From contig NZ_VOXD01000003.1 in the NCBI RefSeq assembly GCF_008014675.1, positions 186,001-250,000 on the forward strand: a stretch of 64,000 nucleotides of DNA, given 5' to 3'. How positions within the stretch are numbered: position 1 is the stretch's first letter; the number at the start of each line of letters is the position of its first letter. The translations under genes and the position numbers were made by a program. Source of the stretch: Neolewinella aurantiaca. Lineage in GTDB: Bacteria > Bacteroidota > Bacteroidia > Chitinophagales > Saprospiraceae. Below are positions 15,432 through 25,637 of the stretch, piece by piece. Below the pieces are notes generated by a model. That model was given only the letters and a program-made list of their open reading frames with translations. It did not search any database and was not told the DNA's origin.

Positions 15432-18206
15432 TTGCTGTTACAGGTTCAGATATTTCTGATCATTGGGGTCCTGCTGATTGCCAAGCCGGCGGGCAGCGGG
15501 ATATTTCTTTCTCGCTTTGGTTCCGGGGCTTTGCCCTATATGTTCATTGTTACGGCTTTGGCCGCCGCGGTTATCTCCACGGCGTACTCTCAGGCGTTGA
15601 AATACTTCACTATCCTGAGGGTAAACCTGTGGAGCCTGGGCATTTGCCTGCTGCTTTTGGCGGTCTTCGCGACCATCATACCTTACAGTTCTTCGCGCGA
15701 TGTTGTAGCGGTCGGGTTGTACCTCTGGGTGGCTTTGTTTGGTGTTCTTGCCGCGTCTCAGTTTTGGATGATGGCAAGCCTCGTTTTTGATGTACGGCAG
15801 GCCAAACGACTGTTCGGGCCGATTGGTGCCGGTGCTATTGCCGGCGGGATTGCCGGTGGCTACCTGGCCACCATCATTGCGGGTAATTTCGGAATCCGGG
15901 CTTTGTTGTTCGTAGCGATTGCGGCGCTGGTTCCGGTGATGCTCATCAGTATTTACATCTGGCGGAAATACATCAGTAAGCAGATGAGCCAGCTTTCGCG
16001 GAAAAAGAAGACTTCACAGTTACGGGAGTCTCCGCACCGGCTCATCCTCGGTTCAAAACACCTCATGTTGCTTTGTGGTATTATCGCAACGAGCGTCATC
16101 ACGGCCAAATTAGTCGACTATCAGTTTAGTGCACTTGCCGCAGAGCGTTATGCCGACGAAGATCAGCTTACTGCTTTTTTCGGTTTCTGGTTCTCCACTT
16201 TCAATGTAATCGGGCTGGGGATTCAGCTTTTACTAACCCAGCGTATTGTCCAGCGGCTTGGGGTTTCGGGGGCACTTATGTTTTTGCCGACGGGCCTTGC
16301 TGCCGGAGCCATTGCGATGTTTTTCGTGCCGGGGCTCGGAGCGGCCATTTTCAGCCGGCTAACGGACGGCAGCCTCAAACAAAGCCTGCATCGTGCCGGA
16401 GTGGAGATGCTCTTCCTCCCCGTCAGCACTGCGGTAAAGGGACGCATCAAGACTTACATCGATGTGCTCATCGATTCTGTGGCCGGTGGCCTCGGTGGGT
16501 TGCTGCTACTGATGCTGGTAGACGGCCTGGGCGTTTCTATTGTCGGTATCAGCGTACCGGTGCTTGTGTTCGTAACGGCGTGGTTTGTTTGCGTTTTGCT
16601 GGTGCGGGATGAGTACCTGGAGGCTTTTCGTGATCAACTGCGGCACCTGCGGCCGCAAAAAGAACCCCGCCGCCTCAAATCCCGCCATAAGGAAGTCCTC
16701 GCGGGTTTCATGCGCGTGCTTGAGGATGCCAAAATGAACCTCGACGACAAGCAACTTCTCTACGTTCTGGAGAGAACGGATGACCTGTCGGACGAAAAGT
16801 TCCACGAGCCCATCGTGAAGCTGTTAGGTCATGCTAAACCAGCGGTGCGGGCCAAGGCGCTGCGGAGTCTCGCTCTGCGGGATGGGCCCAACCTTCTCGA
16901 CCACATCATCCCGCTGATGATCGATGACGAAGTCGTCGTCCGGAACGCAGCGCTGGAGTATTGCATTTCTCACCACCTGGAGGAAACCCGGGAGTTGATC
17001 AAAGAGCAACTCAAAGATCCTGACCCCAATGTATCCGGTACTGCTCTGGTGCAACTACTCGTGGAAACCCGCTCAAACCCAGACATGCGTAAAGAGTGGG
17101 AACTGGAGAAACACTTTAATTTCCGCCGCGGAGAACTGCGCTGGCTCACCGGGCCCGACGCGGTGACATGGCGCCTGAAACTCCTCAAAGCAGCTGGCCG
17201 ATCGGGCAGCGAACTGGGGAAAGATTTCATCGCCGAAGAAATGGAGAGCCTCAACCTCGCCGTAGCCAAAGAGGCCATCCTTGCCGCCGGGGAAAGTCTC
17301 GACGAACGCTACCTGCTCCGGCTTATCGACTTTCTCTCCGAAGCACCTTACCGCCCGTACGCCAAATCTGCACTCGTGCAGTACGAGCTCGGTCTTGTCA
17401 ACCTTCTTCCGGCTTATTTCAAGAAACACCTCATCGATCTGGCCGATATCCGCAGGCTGCCCGCCGTCCTCGAACGCATCCCCAGTCAGCAAACTGTAGA
17501 CCTCCTCTTCGCCATGGTGGAGCGTTACAACCCCGAAGACCTCGAAGTACGCTTGGAGGTACTCAAGGCGCTCAACGCTATGCGCCGCGACTTTCCGCTG
17601 TTGCAAATGCCAACCAAAAAGGTGTTTCGGCAAATTCTTACCGAGACCAAGACTTACCAGACCACCATCAACAATCTTCAGGCGCAGCTTGCGCAGCGCA
17701 ACCAGGGGAGCGAAGAGCTTCAGGGAGCACGTAACGGGCTCCTTAATCTCCTCCACCAGCGCCAGGAAGGCAATCTGGATCGGCTGTTTCGCCTGCTGGG
17801 GCTTCGTTACCAGCCGGCCGACATCATTCCCATTTTTCGCGGCCTTCACGCCGCGAACCACCAGGAAAAAATCAGCGCGCTGGAGTTTCTGGATATACTG
17901 TTGGAGAACAATCTCAAGCGCCTCATAATACCGGTCGTGGAGCAAGGTATCCGTCTTGCGGAGATCGATGAACGATCAACCCTGATGGATGCCGAAGAGC
18001 TCAGGATCGCTCAGTTTCGCAACTTTCAACGCATCTTGCGGGGGCGTGATGTCCGGCTCAAACTTTCCGTCATCTACCTCATCGGGCACATGGGAGACGA
18101 AACTTTTATGCCGCTGTTGCGACTCAACCTCGAGAGCCCCGACCAGCGGGTGCGGGATATGGCGGGAAAGGCTTTCGATAAAATTTTGGGTGAAGTACTG
18201 AAGTAA
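15432..18206 (+). CDS. MFS-like (nucleotide-transporter type) membrane protein fused to HEAT repeats
   Basis: At least 924 residues. About 12 membrane spans lie within residues 1-400 and resemble Npt/ATP-ADP-translocase-type MFS proteins (LFLSRFGSGALPYMF, FDVRQAKRLFGPIGAGAIAGGIAGG). Residues about 405-924 are helical repeats of HEAT type (ALRSLALRDGPNLLDHIIPLMIDDEVVVRNAALEY is a clear unit, with the final units near 850-920). HEAT repeats usually bind protein partners. The start is uncertain: 15432 is a TTG, but the frame is open back to 15339 and encodes IRPGEGKLVLL, a stretch expected at the N-terminus of this family, with no ATG, GTG or TTG before it. A fragment of the 18-bp element lies at the junction of the two parts (copy e). 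Confidence 0.75.
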   Translation: MLLQVQIFLIIGVLLIAKPAGSGIFLSRFGSGALPYMFIVTALAAAVISTAYSQALKYFTILRVNLWSLGICLLLLAVFATIIPYSSSRDVVAVGLYLWVALFGVLAASQFWMMASLVFDVRQAKRLFGPIGAGAIAGGIAGGYLATIIAGNFGIRALLFVAIAALVPVMLISIYIWRKYISKQMSQLSRKKKTSQLRESPHRLILGSKHLMLLCGIIATSVITAKLVDYQFSALAAERYADEDQLTAFFGFWFSTFNVIGLGIQLLLTQRIVQRLGVSGALMFLPTGLAAGAIAMFFVPGLGAAIFSRLTDGSLKQSLHRAGVEMLFLPVSTAVKGRIKTYIDVLIDSVAGGLGGLLLLMLVDGLGVSIVGISVPVLVFVTAWFVCVLLVRDEYLEAFRDQLRHLRPQKEPRRLKSRHKEVLAGFMRVLEDAKMNLDDKQLLYVLERTDDLSDEKFHEPIVKLLGHAKPAVRAKALRSLALRDGPNLLDHIIPLMIDDEVVVRNAALEYCISHHLEETRELIKEQLKDPDPNVSGTALVQLLVETRSNPDMRKEWELEKHFNFRRGELRWLTGPDAVTWRLKLLKAAGRSGSELGKDFIAEEMESLNLAVAKEAILAAGESLDERYLLRLIDFLSEAPYRPYAKSALVQYELGLVNLLPAYFKKHLIDLADIRRLPAVLERIPSQQTVDLLFAMVERYNPEDLEVRLEVLKALNAMRRDFPLLQMPTKKVFRQILTETKTYQTTINNLQAQLAQRNQGSEELQGARNGLLNLLHQRQEGNLDRLFRLLGLRYQPADIIPIFRGLHAANHQEKISALEFLDILLENNLKRLIIPVVEQGIRLAEIDERSTLMDAEELRIAQFRNFQRILRGRDVRLKLSVIYLIGHMGDETFMPLLRLNLESPDQRVRDMAGKAFDKILGEVLK
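16643..16656 (+). repeat. Dispersed element, partial copy e (in MFS-HEAT gene)
   Basis: The first 14 bases of the element match exactly, forward, encoding HLRPQ in the linker between the membrane part and the HEAT repeats. Could be chance because it is partial. Confidence 0.5.
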
Positions 18207-18659
18207 ACAACGGGCGCATGCAGTCATATTGCTGTCTGCAATGGAAGAGGCCTTGGCTCAAAATGATCGCTTCTGTGTGCTTCCCCGGGCAGGTCCCGGG
18301 CGCGGCCGCAGGTGCAAAGTGAAGCCCCGATGGCTGTACCGTGTTTTCGTCGCCGGAATAGTTGTTTCTGCGCAAGGTTGCGGGACCCACTACCGGGGTT
18401 GACGCAGGAGGACTGAATTAAGAGATACCTTAACATAAAAGTCAGATAAAGTTCCGAAATTTGTCGTCTGCGTACCAAAATTCCCCTTTGCCGCTATAAA
18501 GCCGGATGTGCAAGATATTCAGCGCACACCAGCAGGATGTTTTTCCCTCCTCCGGGCAGGGCTGTTTCGTGTTTGAATTTGGATAGAGTTTGTCGTTTTC
18601 GCTGAAACCTTTTACACCCAATTGAAACCTCTGCGAGGGATCCCCATAAACCTGAAGAA
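18207..18659. other. 453-bp intergenic region
   Basis: Contains repeat copy f at 18298. No small gene or clear terminator seen; the sequence becomes AT-richer near 18420-18480. Confidence 0.45.
18298..18315 (-). repeat. Dispersed 18-bp element, copy f
   Basis: Perfect 18/18 match, reverse orientation, intergenic. Confidence 0.85.
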
Positions 18660-19865
18660 ATGCCTGATTTAAAACTCATTTTTCTCGCCGTGTTGTGTAC
18701 GGTGGGTACTGTTGTTCTTCAAGCCCAAACCAACGGCGCCCAGCACTTCAACAACAACGAATCGGCCTTCAACCCGGCCTTCACGGGTAAGAAAGGGGCC
18801 GTCCGCCTTTCGGTAAGCGACCGCAGCCAGTGGGGCGCAGCTACGGCGGCAGAATACTCCGCCCGGACTTTTACCTACGAAGAGACGATGCCCTGCTTCT
18901 TCCTCGACTACGGCTTCTTCTTCCACGAACGAACGGAAGGCGAGGGCCAACTGAAAACCACCGAATTTGGCGGCAGGGTAGCAGCGGCCTTTCCACTTTC
19001 CAGAAAGCGGGCCAGTAACCAGTATAACCTGAGGATAGGTTTCGGCCTCACGGCCGGGCAGCGATCCATCAATTTCGGAGATCTGACGTTTCTGGACCAA
19101 CTCAATCCTTTCTTCGGCCTGAACGATGCCGACGGCAACGCAAACCCTACCGGCTTCCAACCATCTTCGGGTGGCGGGCTCAGCCCGCGCTACACCACCC
19201 CGAGCCTTGGCTTTGCCTTGAAGGGCGGACTGAACCTGCAGAAAACGCGCTCTACCACTTTCGACGTCGGGGTGTCCGTACATAACCTCGGCTTTCTGGT
19301 TGGGCCGGACAGCCGGCAGACAGCTTCCCTGCTCGGCCTCGATAACGCCCTTGGTGAGCGTTGGGTGTTCTCGGGTGTGCTGGACCATGTCTTCGCGAAA
19401 GTGAACGGCCGCTACTGGTCGGTCCGGCCATTGCTGCTGGTACAGCAGCAGGCAGGCCTGGGCTATCTGGAAGCCGGAGCGGGTGTTTCCTGGAACAAGA
19501 ACATGCTCGTTGGGGCTTATTACCACCAGGCGAATCCGCAGTCTGCCGGAGCCAATGTCAACTGGACGAGCCTGCAAGTAGAGGTCGGTTCGATTCTGCC
19601 CGGTCCGCGCACCCAGCGACAGAAATCTCGTATTGACCTTGCTCTCAGCTATTCCTTTCAGTACGGACGGCTGAAGAACACCGTTCGTCCGCCCCTCGAA
19701 CTCACGGCCACCTTTAGCTTCGGGACCAGCGGCGCCTGCGCGCTGCTTGGCTACGACGTAGACGGCGAGGCCAACATGGCCCGCAAAAGCGGGACGAGCT
19801 GCCATAATTTCACCTCCGCCCGTAACCGCCTTTACGATAACATCTGGTACCGGGACGCCAGGTGA
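18660..19865 (+). CDS. PorP/SprF family T9SS outer-membrane protein
   Basis: 401 residues. Signal peptide LKLIFLAVLCTVGTVVLQAQ, then the PorP/SprF opening QHFNNNESAFNPAFTGKKGAVRLSVSDRSQWG (placement of the NPAFTG motif just after the signal is diagnostic). The rest is beta-barrel-like strands ending in ALLGYDVDGEANMARKSGTSCHNFTSARN. These proteins help export or anchor particular T9SS cargo, and are usually encoded beside the cargo: here an 1,803-residue PKD protein follows 185 bp downstream on the same strand. It is somewhat longer than most family members (about 300-350 residues). A long open frame on the opposite strand is a shadow. Confidence 0.88.
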   Translation: MPDLKLIFLAVLCTVGTVVLQAQTNGAQHFNNNESAFNPAFTGKKGAVRLSVSDRSQWGAATAAEYSARTFTYEETMPCFFLDYGFFFHERTEGEGQLKTTEFGGRVAAAFPLSRKRASNQYNLRIGFGLTAGQRSINFGDLTFLDQLNPFFGLNDADGNANPTGFQPSSGGGLSPRYTTPSLGFALKGGLNLQKTRSTTFDVGVSVHNLGFLVGPDSRQTASLLGLDNALGERWVFSGVLDHVFAKVNGRYWSVRPLLLVQQQAGLGYLEAGAGVSWNKNMLVGAYYHQANPQSAGANVNWTSLQVEVGSILPGPRTQRQKSRIDLALSYSFQYGRLKNTVRPPLELTATFSFGTSGACALLGYDVDGEANMARKSGTSCHNFTSARNRLYDNIWYRDAR

Positions 19866-20050
19866 GTCCTGCGGGGAATGCCACGTTACCTGAACCTGCA
19901 CGTAGCCATTTTACCATCACAGAGAAATCAGCATTTCAGACTATTCCCTCAGGACAGAAAATGCGAAAAAATCGTCCGTCGGGATTGACTACAGACCATT
20001 AGCTTCAGAATTTTCCGCTTTTCACCCAACCCATTCAAACGCTTTGAACT

Positions 20051-23000
20051 ATGTCTTTTACATTCAGGAAATTTACCGGGTTTTGCACGAATACCAGTCT
20101 TCTTACCCTGCTCTTAGTAGCCCTCGCCTGCACCGGCGTTCGCGCCCAGGATGTCTGCCCCGATGACGTTTGTGGAGACATTCCCGCCAGCTTCGCTGCC
20201 GCAAATATGGAGATCGTTTTTTGCGAAGGAGCCACCGTTATCCTGGAGAACACGTCGGCTCCCGGGCTCGATTTCTTCATACTCGATTGGCAGGACGGAG
20301 CGATAGACACGGTTTACGACTACTCCAACATCAGTCACGTTTACACACTGCCCGACGGAGAAGACGGTGAGTGTAAAGAACCCCGCTCTTTTGGTATCGA
20401 ATTTCGTGGAGTCAAGCAGTGTAATGATGGTTTCAGTTGCCAGTCGGGCAGGCTGGATTTTACCATCAGACCGCGGCCTCAGGCAAGGATGATCGTACCA
20501 ACGGAAGTTTGCTCGGGGCGTGAACTTACCTTCATGGACAACAGCTGTAACGCCAATAACTGGCGTTGGGACTTCGGCGATGGCTCCCCCATTTCCACCG
20601 AGGAAAACCCTACCCATACCTACGCCAGCCCGGGAGTCTACGTCGTCACCCTTACGGTAGACGGAATCTCGAGTTGCAGCAGCCTGAATACTTCCACCAG
20701 CCAAACGGTGGAAATTGTTACGCCCCCCAATGCACTTTTCGACCTGGACGATGATGATCTGGTGGCCTGCCGGGGCACCGAAATCACCTTCATCAACCGG
20801 TCCAACGAAGACACCAATATCCAGTGGAACATAAGCCCCGGCTCCGCCGGGGGCAGTAACTGGTCGTTCATCGATACGAGCATGAACGCGTTTTCGGATA
20901 CCATCGTCATCCGCTTCGAAGAGACCCGGACCTTCAACATCGAATTGGTGGGCAGCAACGCCTGTGATACCGAAAGGAGCGAAGTCGATATTGTTATCGA
21001 AGACGCACCAACGGTCAATTTGTTGCCAATGATCGGTGCCTGTGACCAGGTGAGCCTGACGCCTGCGGACCTTGATTACGAGGTAACCGGTAGTACTACC
21101 GACATCTGCTGGCGCTTCACGAACGGAAGCCTGGCTGATGTGTGTACCGAAGACTTCGGCAGCATTGACTTCACCGAATCGGGCACCGTCGAACTTGTCG
21201 TCACCAGCCTTTGTGGTGAAACGGTGCGCAGGACCGATGTAATCATCCAGTCAAGTGAAATACCGATGCTGACCGGCCTTTCACAATACTGTAGCGGCAA
21301 CGATCCTGATACCCTGCGCGCTAACATCCCCGGCGGAGTATGGATCGGAGACGGAATTATTGATGATGTCCTTGGTCTGTTTGATCCGGGTGATGCGGAA
21401 ATAGGGGACAACGTAATCACTTACCGGATCGACAACGGACTGTGTGTGAACGAAAATACCATCACGCTGAACGTGGTGGAAAGCGAAACCGTAACGGCTA
21501 CCGACGCATCTTTTTGTATTGACGGCGATCCTGCTGACCTCTCCGCGATCCCCGGCGGGGGAACATGGTCGGGAACGGGAATCACCGACGCAAACACCGG
21601 TACTTTCGATCCCGATTCCAGCGACGTCGGGATGTTCTTCCCCGATTATACCTATGTGGACGGCAACGGTTGTGTCGTCACCGTCAGCCCGGAAGTGAAC
21701 GTAATTCCCCTGCCTACGGCGACAACGACGGACACCGCCATTGCCTGTTTCGTGAACGAAGATGTCGAACTGATCGGGATTACGGAGGCAAACCCGGTGC
21801 CGGATGATGGCAACTTTGTATGGACACTCAACGGTACCGAATTGCCGGGAGGAACCTTCAATCCGGAAAGCGATTTGCCGGGCCCGGGCGTGTATGATCT
21901 CACCTTCACTTACGAAAGCGGCCCGTGTATGATTGCCGGAGCTACCAAACTTAACGTGATCGAAAACCCGGTGCTGATGCTCGACCCACAGGACAACGTC
22001 TGCATCAGTGAAGGAACGCTTCAGCTAAGTGCAAACCTCAGCGGCGGAATGTGGTCGGGGCCGGGCGTTGACCCTGCTACCGGCGAAGTTGACCTGATGG
22101 TGGCCGGTGGCGGAGACCATACGTACAACTATACCTTCCAACCGGGAGGAAGCTGCGAACAGACGACCAGCCAAAACGTAACCGTAGAAGACCCCGGCAG
22201 TTCCATCGAAGCCGGCGGCGACCAGGAGGCTTGCGAAGGCAACGATCTGATGCTGACGCTTACCGGAAGTTCGCCCGCTGGCGGAATGTGGTCCGGGCCC
22301 GGCGTTACCGATCCCGTAGCGGGAACGGTTGATCTGGACAGCCTCGTGCCGGGCGCCGATTATGAATTTATTTATTCCGTTTCGAGCGCGACAACGCCCG
22401 GCTGTGACGCTGCGGCAATGAAAACGGTGAGCTACTACCCACGGCCGGTGATCGATTTTGCGATGGCCGGAGCACCGTGTATCAACGAGGAGTTTTGCCT
22501 CTCCGTTCCTGCTGTTGCGGGGAACTCCGTCAGTTGGGGTTTTGGCGACGGAACGATGGGAACCGGGGCCGATATTTGCCATACCTACACGGCGGGCGGA
22601 AATTACGACCTCACTTTGCGCGTCACTTCTGCCCGGGGGTGTTTTGCCGATACCACCGTTTCCATTTACGTAACCACGCCGCCCGTTCCGTCATTTGCGC
22701 TGGACAGCAGCATGGGCTGTGCGCCCTTCGTTCTTGACCTGGAGGACGAAAGCACGGGCGATCAGTTGACGTCTGTCTGGATCGTCAATAACGACACCTT
22801 TCCCGGCGGCCAAAACCTGAACTATACCATCGATGGATTCTTTGCGGACACCACGATCGACATTGCGCTGATTGCAGAGAATTTTTGCGGGGCGCGGCCG
22901 CAGGTGCAAAGTGTGTTGGTGAGACCGTACCCAACGGTGAACTTCGGTCTGGACCTCGACGAAGACTGTTCCCCCTTCACGCCCCGGATCAGTAACGTAA

Positions 23001-25462
23001 CGCGGGGTAACCCCGTGAGCTGGCGCTGGGATATGGGGAACGGTACAACGGGGACCGACAGCATCCCTCCGCCCGCTACCTACACAACGCCGGATGATTC
23101 GGTGAGTACCTACGAGATTATGCTCATTGCCACCAATGATTGTGGCCGGGACACGATGACGCGTACCGTAACCGTTTACCCGCCGGACGTAGAGGCCTTC
23201 ATCGGCCTCGATACCATTGCGGGCTGCCAGCCGTGGACCTTCCAGCCTGAGAGTTTTTCGACGCCAGGCTCCGCCCTGGCCTGGGAAGTAACCAACTCGG
23301 CCGGGGCGGTGGTAGCAACCGGCAACAATGCTACCCCAAACTTCCAGCTCGATGAATCGGGAACCTACCGGGTTGTCCTGCAGGCCGCCCGCTGCGGCGA
23401 AGACGCTGATACCGTCTTCGTGGAAGTCCTGCCAGCGCCTGAGGTGAGCTTCGTCGCGGATATGCCGAGGATCTGTGAAGGAGAACTATTACAACTCACC
23501 AACACCTCCGTTGGTATTTCCGGAGGAGCGTGGAACTTCGGCGACGGGCGGACGAGCGAAGAGCTAAGCCCGCTGGTCGGGTACGATTCGGTCGGAACGT
23601 ATACTCTTTCCTTCACCGGTTTCTCGACGATCAACCAGTGCCCGGCCAGCGCATCGACAACCGTGGAGGTGGGAGGACTGCCAGAGTTGGCACTCATGGC
23701 AACGGATTCGTCCGGTTGCTCTCCCTTTACCACCAGCTTCAGTAATACGGCAGCGAACCCCGGTTCGCTAACCTACTCCTGGACCTTTGACGACGGTGCC
23801 AACGCCAGCAACGAAGCTACCCCAAACCACACATTTGAAGAGCCGGGAACTTACGTTCCACGCCTGCAGGTGACCGATGCAGCGGGTTGCCAAAGCGATA
23901 CTTTCCTGAGCAGAATCATTGTTCATCCTGACCCTGTACCTGCGTTTGCGCCCCTTAATGATCGCTTCTGTACCGGATACGACAGCCTCGTTCTTGCCGA
24001 TTCCTCCACCGGGGCAACGATGCTGGACTGGACCATCGGTGGCCAAAGCTACGGAGGAACCCCGCCCGTGGTTCCGTTCACTACCCCCGGCGACATCACC
24101 GTAAATCTCATAGCTACCAACGATTTTGGCTGCCAGGCTGATACGAGCGAAGTGTTCTCTGTTTTGCCCAGCCCGGAAGCAATGTTAGCGGCGACGCCGG
24201 ATTCTGTTTGTCTCGACGAACTGTCGGTTCTGGACGCCAGCGGGTCGAGCCCCCTGACTGACCTGCTGTGGGACCTGGGCGACGGCACCGGGCGAACCTC
24301 CATCAATTTCGGGCACCGATACGAATCCGCCGGAGCATACGACGTAAGCGTAATTGTGAGCGACGTTAACGGTTGCCCCGCAGATACGGCCTACGCCACG
24401 GTGGTTGTACACCCTCTTCCCGAAGCAGCCTTCTCCCTGGAAGAAAGCTTGCGCTGCGGTACACCCGCTCCGGTTCAGTTTACCAACGCAAGTACCGGTG
24501 CATTGTCTTACGACTGGATTTTTGGTGACGGGCAGTCGGCCACTACGCTTAACCCCGAGCACGTTTACACAACGGAAGGTCTTTACCAGCCGCGCCTCAT
24601 CGCTACGACAGCCTTCGGCTGTCGGGATACTGCAGAGGCCGAACTCGTTATTTCCGGCGATCCCGTGGCCAATTTTGCGCTGCCAGAACCAATCTCCTGC
24701 TCGCCCTATGCACTCAGTATCGAGGCAGACCCAACGGCGGCCATTCGTTATGAATGGTACATCAACGATGCCTTCAGCCCCAGCGTCGGGCAGCGTTTCG
24801 ATACCGTTCTGGCGGAGCCGGGCAGCTACGATCTCACGCTGATTGCGATCTACGACGAAGTATGCCGGGATACGCTGCGGGCCAGTAATTTCCTGCAGTT
24901 GCAACCTTCACCGGTCGCCGAATTCCGTTTTCAGGAAGACGAACTTCCGAACCGCCTGGGCGACGTTCACTTTACTTCCGAGAGTACCGGCGGCACGCAG
25001 TTGTTCTGGGACCTTGGGGACGGGACGACGAATACCGCCGCCAACTTTATCCACGAATACCGGATCAACCGGGATATTACCGTTACCCACGCCGTTACCG
25101 AAACCTACGGGCAGGGGCTTGTTTGCTCCGATACCATCCGGAAAGAGATAGAACCCGAGTGGATTACGACCTTTTTCGTGCCCACGGCCATTTCTCCGGA
25201 ATCCGGACCCGACGAGGTCCGCTCCTGGGGCGCAAAAGGCTTCGGCGTCGCTGAATACACGCTTGAGGTCTTCAGTAAATGGGGACAAATTGTTTACTCC
25301 ACCAGCGAACTGGAAGACTCTTCGCCGACCGGCCGCTGGGACGGGCGGAAGCCGGACAGTGATGAATTTATCCTGCAAGGAGCCTATACCTGGCGGGCGT
25401 CGGTACTGTACGTCAACGGAGTTCGGGACAGTTTCGTGGGGACGGTTACCGTAGTGCGGTAA
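20051..25462 (+). CDS. PKD-repeat surface adhesin with T9SS gliding-type C-terminal domain
   Basis: 1,803 residues. Signal peptide LLTLLLVALACTGVRAQ. Many PKD domains follow, with the WDFGDG...PTHTYASPGVYVVTLTV pattern at about 175-215 and similar WxFGDG / YxxxGxYxxxL units through to about 1,680; a run of Cys-flanked modules (GGxWSGxGxxDxxxGxFDP) lies at about 420-770. The C-terminus TTFFVPTAISPESGPDEVRSWG...FSKWGQIVYST...GRWDG is a CHU_C-like type B sorting domain, though it lacks the usual SPNGDGxND core. It would be exported by T9SS and held on the cell surface, probably for adhesion or gliding, with the upstream PorP/SprF protein as partner. A perfect copy of the dispersed element lies inside a domain linker. 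Confidence 0.87.
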   Translation: MSFTFRKFTGFCTNTSLLTLLLVALACTGVRAQDVCPDDVCGDIPASFAAANMEIVFCEGATVILENTSAPGLDFFILDWQDGAIDTVYDYSNISHVYTLPDGEDGECKEPRSFGIEFRGVKQCNDGFSCQSGRLDFTIRPRPQARMIVPTEVCSGRELTFMDNSCNANNWRWDFGDGSPISTEENPTHTYASPGVYVVTLTVDGISSCSSLNTSTSQTVEIVTPPNALFDLDDDDLVACRGTEITFINRSNEDTNIQWNISPGSAGGSNWSFIDTSMNAFSDTIVIRFEETRTFNIELVGSNACDTERSEVDIVIEDAPTVNLLPMIGACDQVSLTPADLDYEVTGSTTDICWRFTNGSLADVCTEDFGSIDFTESGTVELVVTSLCGETVRRTDVIIQSSEIPMLTGLSQYCSGNDPDTLRANIPGGVWIGDGIIDDVLGLFDPGDAEIGDNVITYRIDNGLCVNENTITLNVVESETVTATDASFCIDGDPADLSAIPGGGTWSGTGITDANTGTFDPDSSDVGMFFPDYTYVDGNGCVVTVSPEVNVIPLPTATTTDTAIACFVNEDVELIGITEANPVPDDGNFVWTLNGTELPGGTFNPESDLPGPGVYDLTFTYESGPCMIAGATKLNVIENPVLMLDPQDNVCISEGTLQLSANLSGGMWSGPGVDPATGEVDLMVAGGGDHTYNYTFQPGGSCEQTTSQNVTVEDPGSSIEAGGDQEACEGNDLMLTLTGSSPAGGMWSGPGVTDPVAGTVDLDSLVPGADYEFIYSVSSATTPGCDAAAMKTVSYYPRPVIDFAMAGAPCINEEFCLSVPAVAGNSVSWGFGDGTMGTGADICHTYTAGGNYDLTLRVTSARGCFADTTVSIYVTTPPVPSFALDSSMGCAPFVLDLEDESTGDQLTSVWIVNNDTFPGGQNLNYTIDGFFADTTIDIALIAENFCGARPQVQSVLVRPYPTVNFGLDLDEDCSPFTPRISNVTRGNPVSWRWDMGNGTTGTDSIPPPATYTTPDDSVSTYEIMLIATNDCGRDTMTRTVTVYPPDVEAFIGLDTIAGCQPWTFQPESFSTPGSALAWEVTNSAGAVVATGNNATPNFQLDESGTYRVVLQAARCGEDADTVFVEVLPAPEVSFVADMPRICEGELLQLTNTSVGISGGAWNFGDGRTSEELSPLVGYDSVGTYTLSFTGFSTINQCPASASTTVEVGGLPELALMATDSSGCSPFTTSFSNTAANPGSLTYSWTFDDGANASNEATPNHTFEEPGTYVPRLQVTDAAGCQSDTFLSRIIVHPDPVPAFAPLNDRFCTGYDSLVLADSSTGATMLDWTIGGQSYGGTPPVVPFTTPGDITVNLIATNDFGCQADTSEVFSVLPSPEAMLAATPDSVCLDELSVLDASGSSPLTDLLWDLGDGTGRTSINFGHRYESAGAYDVSVIVSDVNGCPADTAYATVVVHPLPEAAFSLEESLRCGTPAPVQFTNASTGALSYDWIFGDGQSATTLNPEHVYTTEGLYQPRLIATTAFGCRDTAEAELVISGDPVANFALPEPISCSPYALSIEADPTAAIRYEWYINDAFSPSVGQRFDTVLAEPGSYDLTLIAIYDEVCRDTLRASNFLQLQPSPVAEFRFQEDELPNRLGDVHFTSESTGGTQLFWDLGDGTTNTAANFIHEYRINRDITVTHAVTETYGQGLVCSDTIRKEIEPEWITTFFVPTAISPESGPDEVRSWGAKGFGVAEYTLEVFSKWGQIVYSTSELEDSSPTGRWDGRKPDSDEFILQGAYTWRASVLYVNGVRDSFVGTVTVVR
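22890..22907 (-). repeat. Dispersed 18-bp element, copy g (inside the PKD adhesin gene)
   Basis: Perfect 18/18 match, reverse, in frame within the adhesin, encoding GARPQV between PKD modules. Confidence 0.85.
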
Positions 25463-25475
25463 CCAGCGGATCGCT

Positions 25476-25501
25476 GTCCTTCAGGCTTCAGCCTGAAGGA
25501 C
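25476..25501 (+). terminator. 12-bp stem hairpin after the PKD adhesin
   Basis: GTCCTTCAGGCT (25476-25487) and its exact complement (25490-25501) enclose a 2-base loop, 14 bases after the stop. No T tract follows, so it may act by another route or protect the mRNA end. Confidence 0.6.
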
Positions 25502-25637
25502 GCCGGTGGGGGAACGGACAACCGTTTCCTTTTCAGGAAACACCGCTTTCTGAAATAAATAACACGTTTTGTTTTGAATTGTGCTTGTCGGTGGTCGAAT
25601 TTTACGATTATTTGTTTGACTTCACTCGCCAAAGCAC

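Noticed and set aside
18669-19901. 410-residue minus-strand frame opposite the PorP/SprF gene
   Set aside because: No signal peptide or domain, and the plus-strand frame is a clear PorP/SprF protein.
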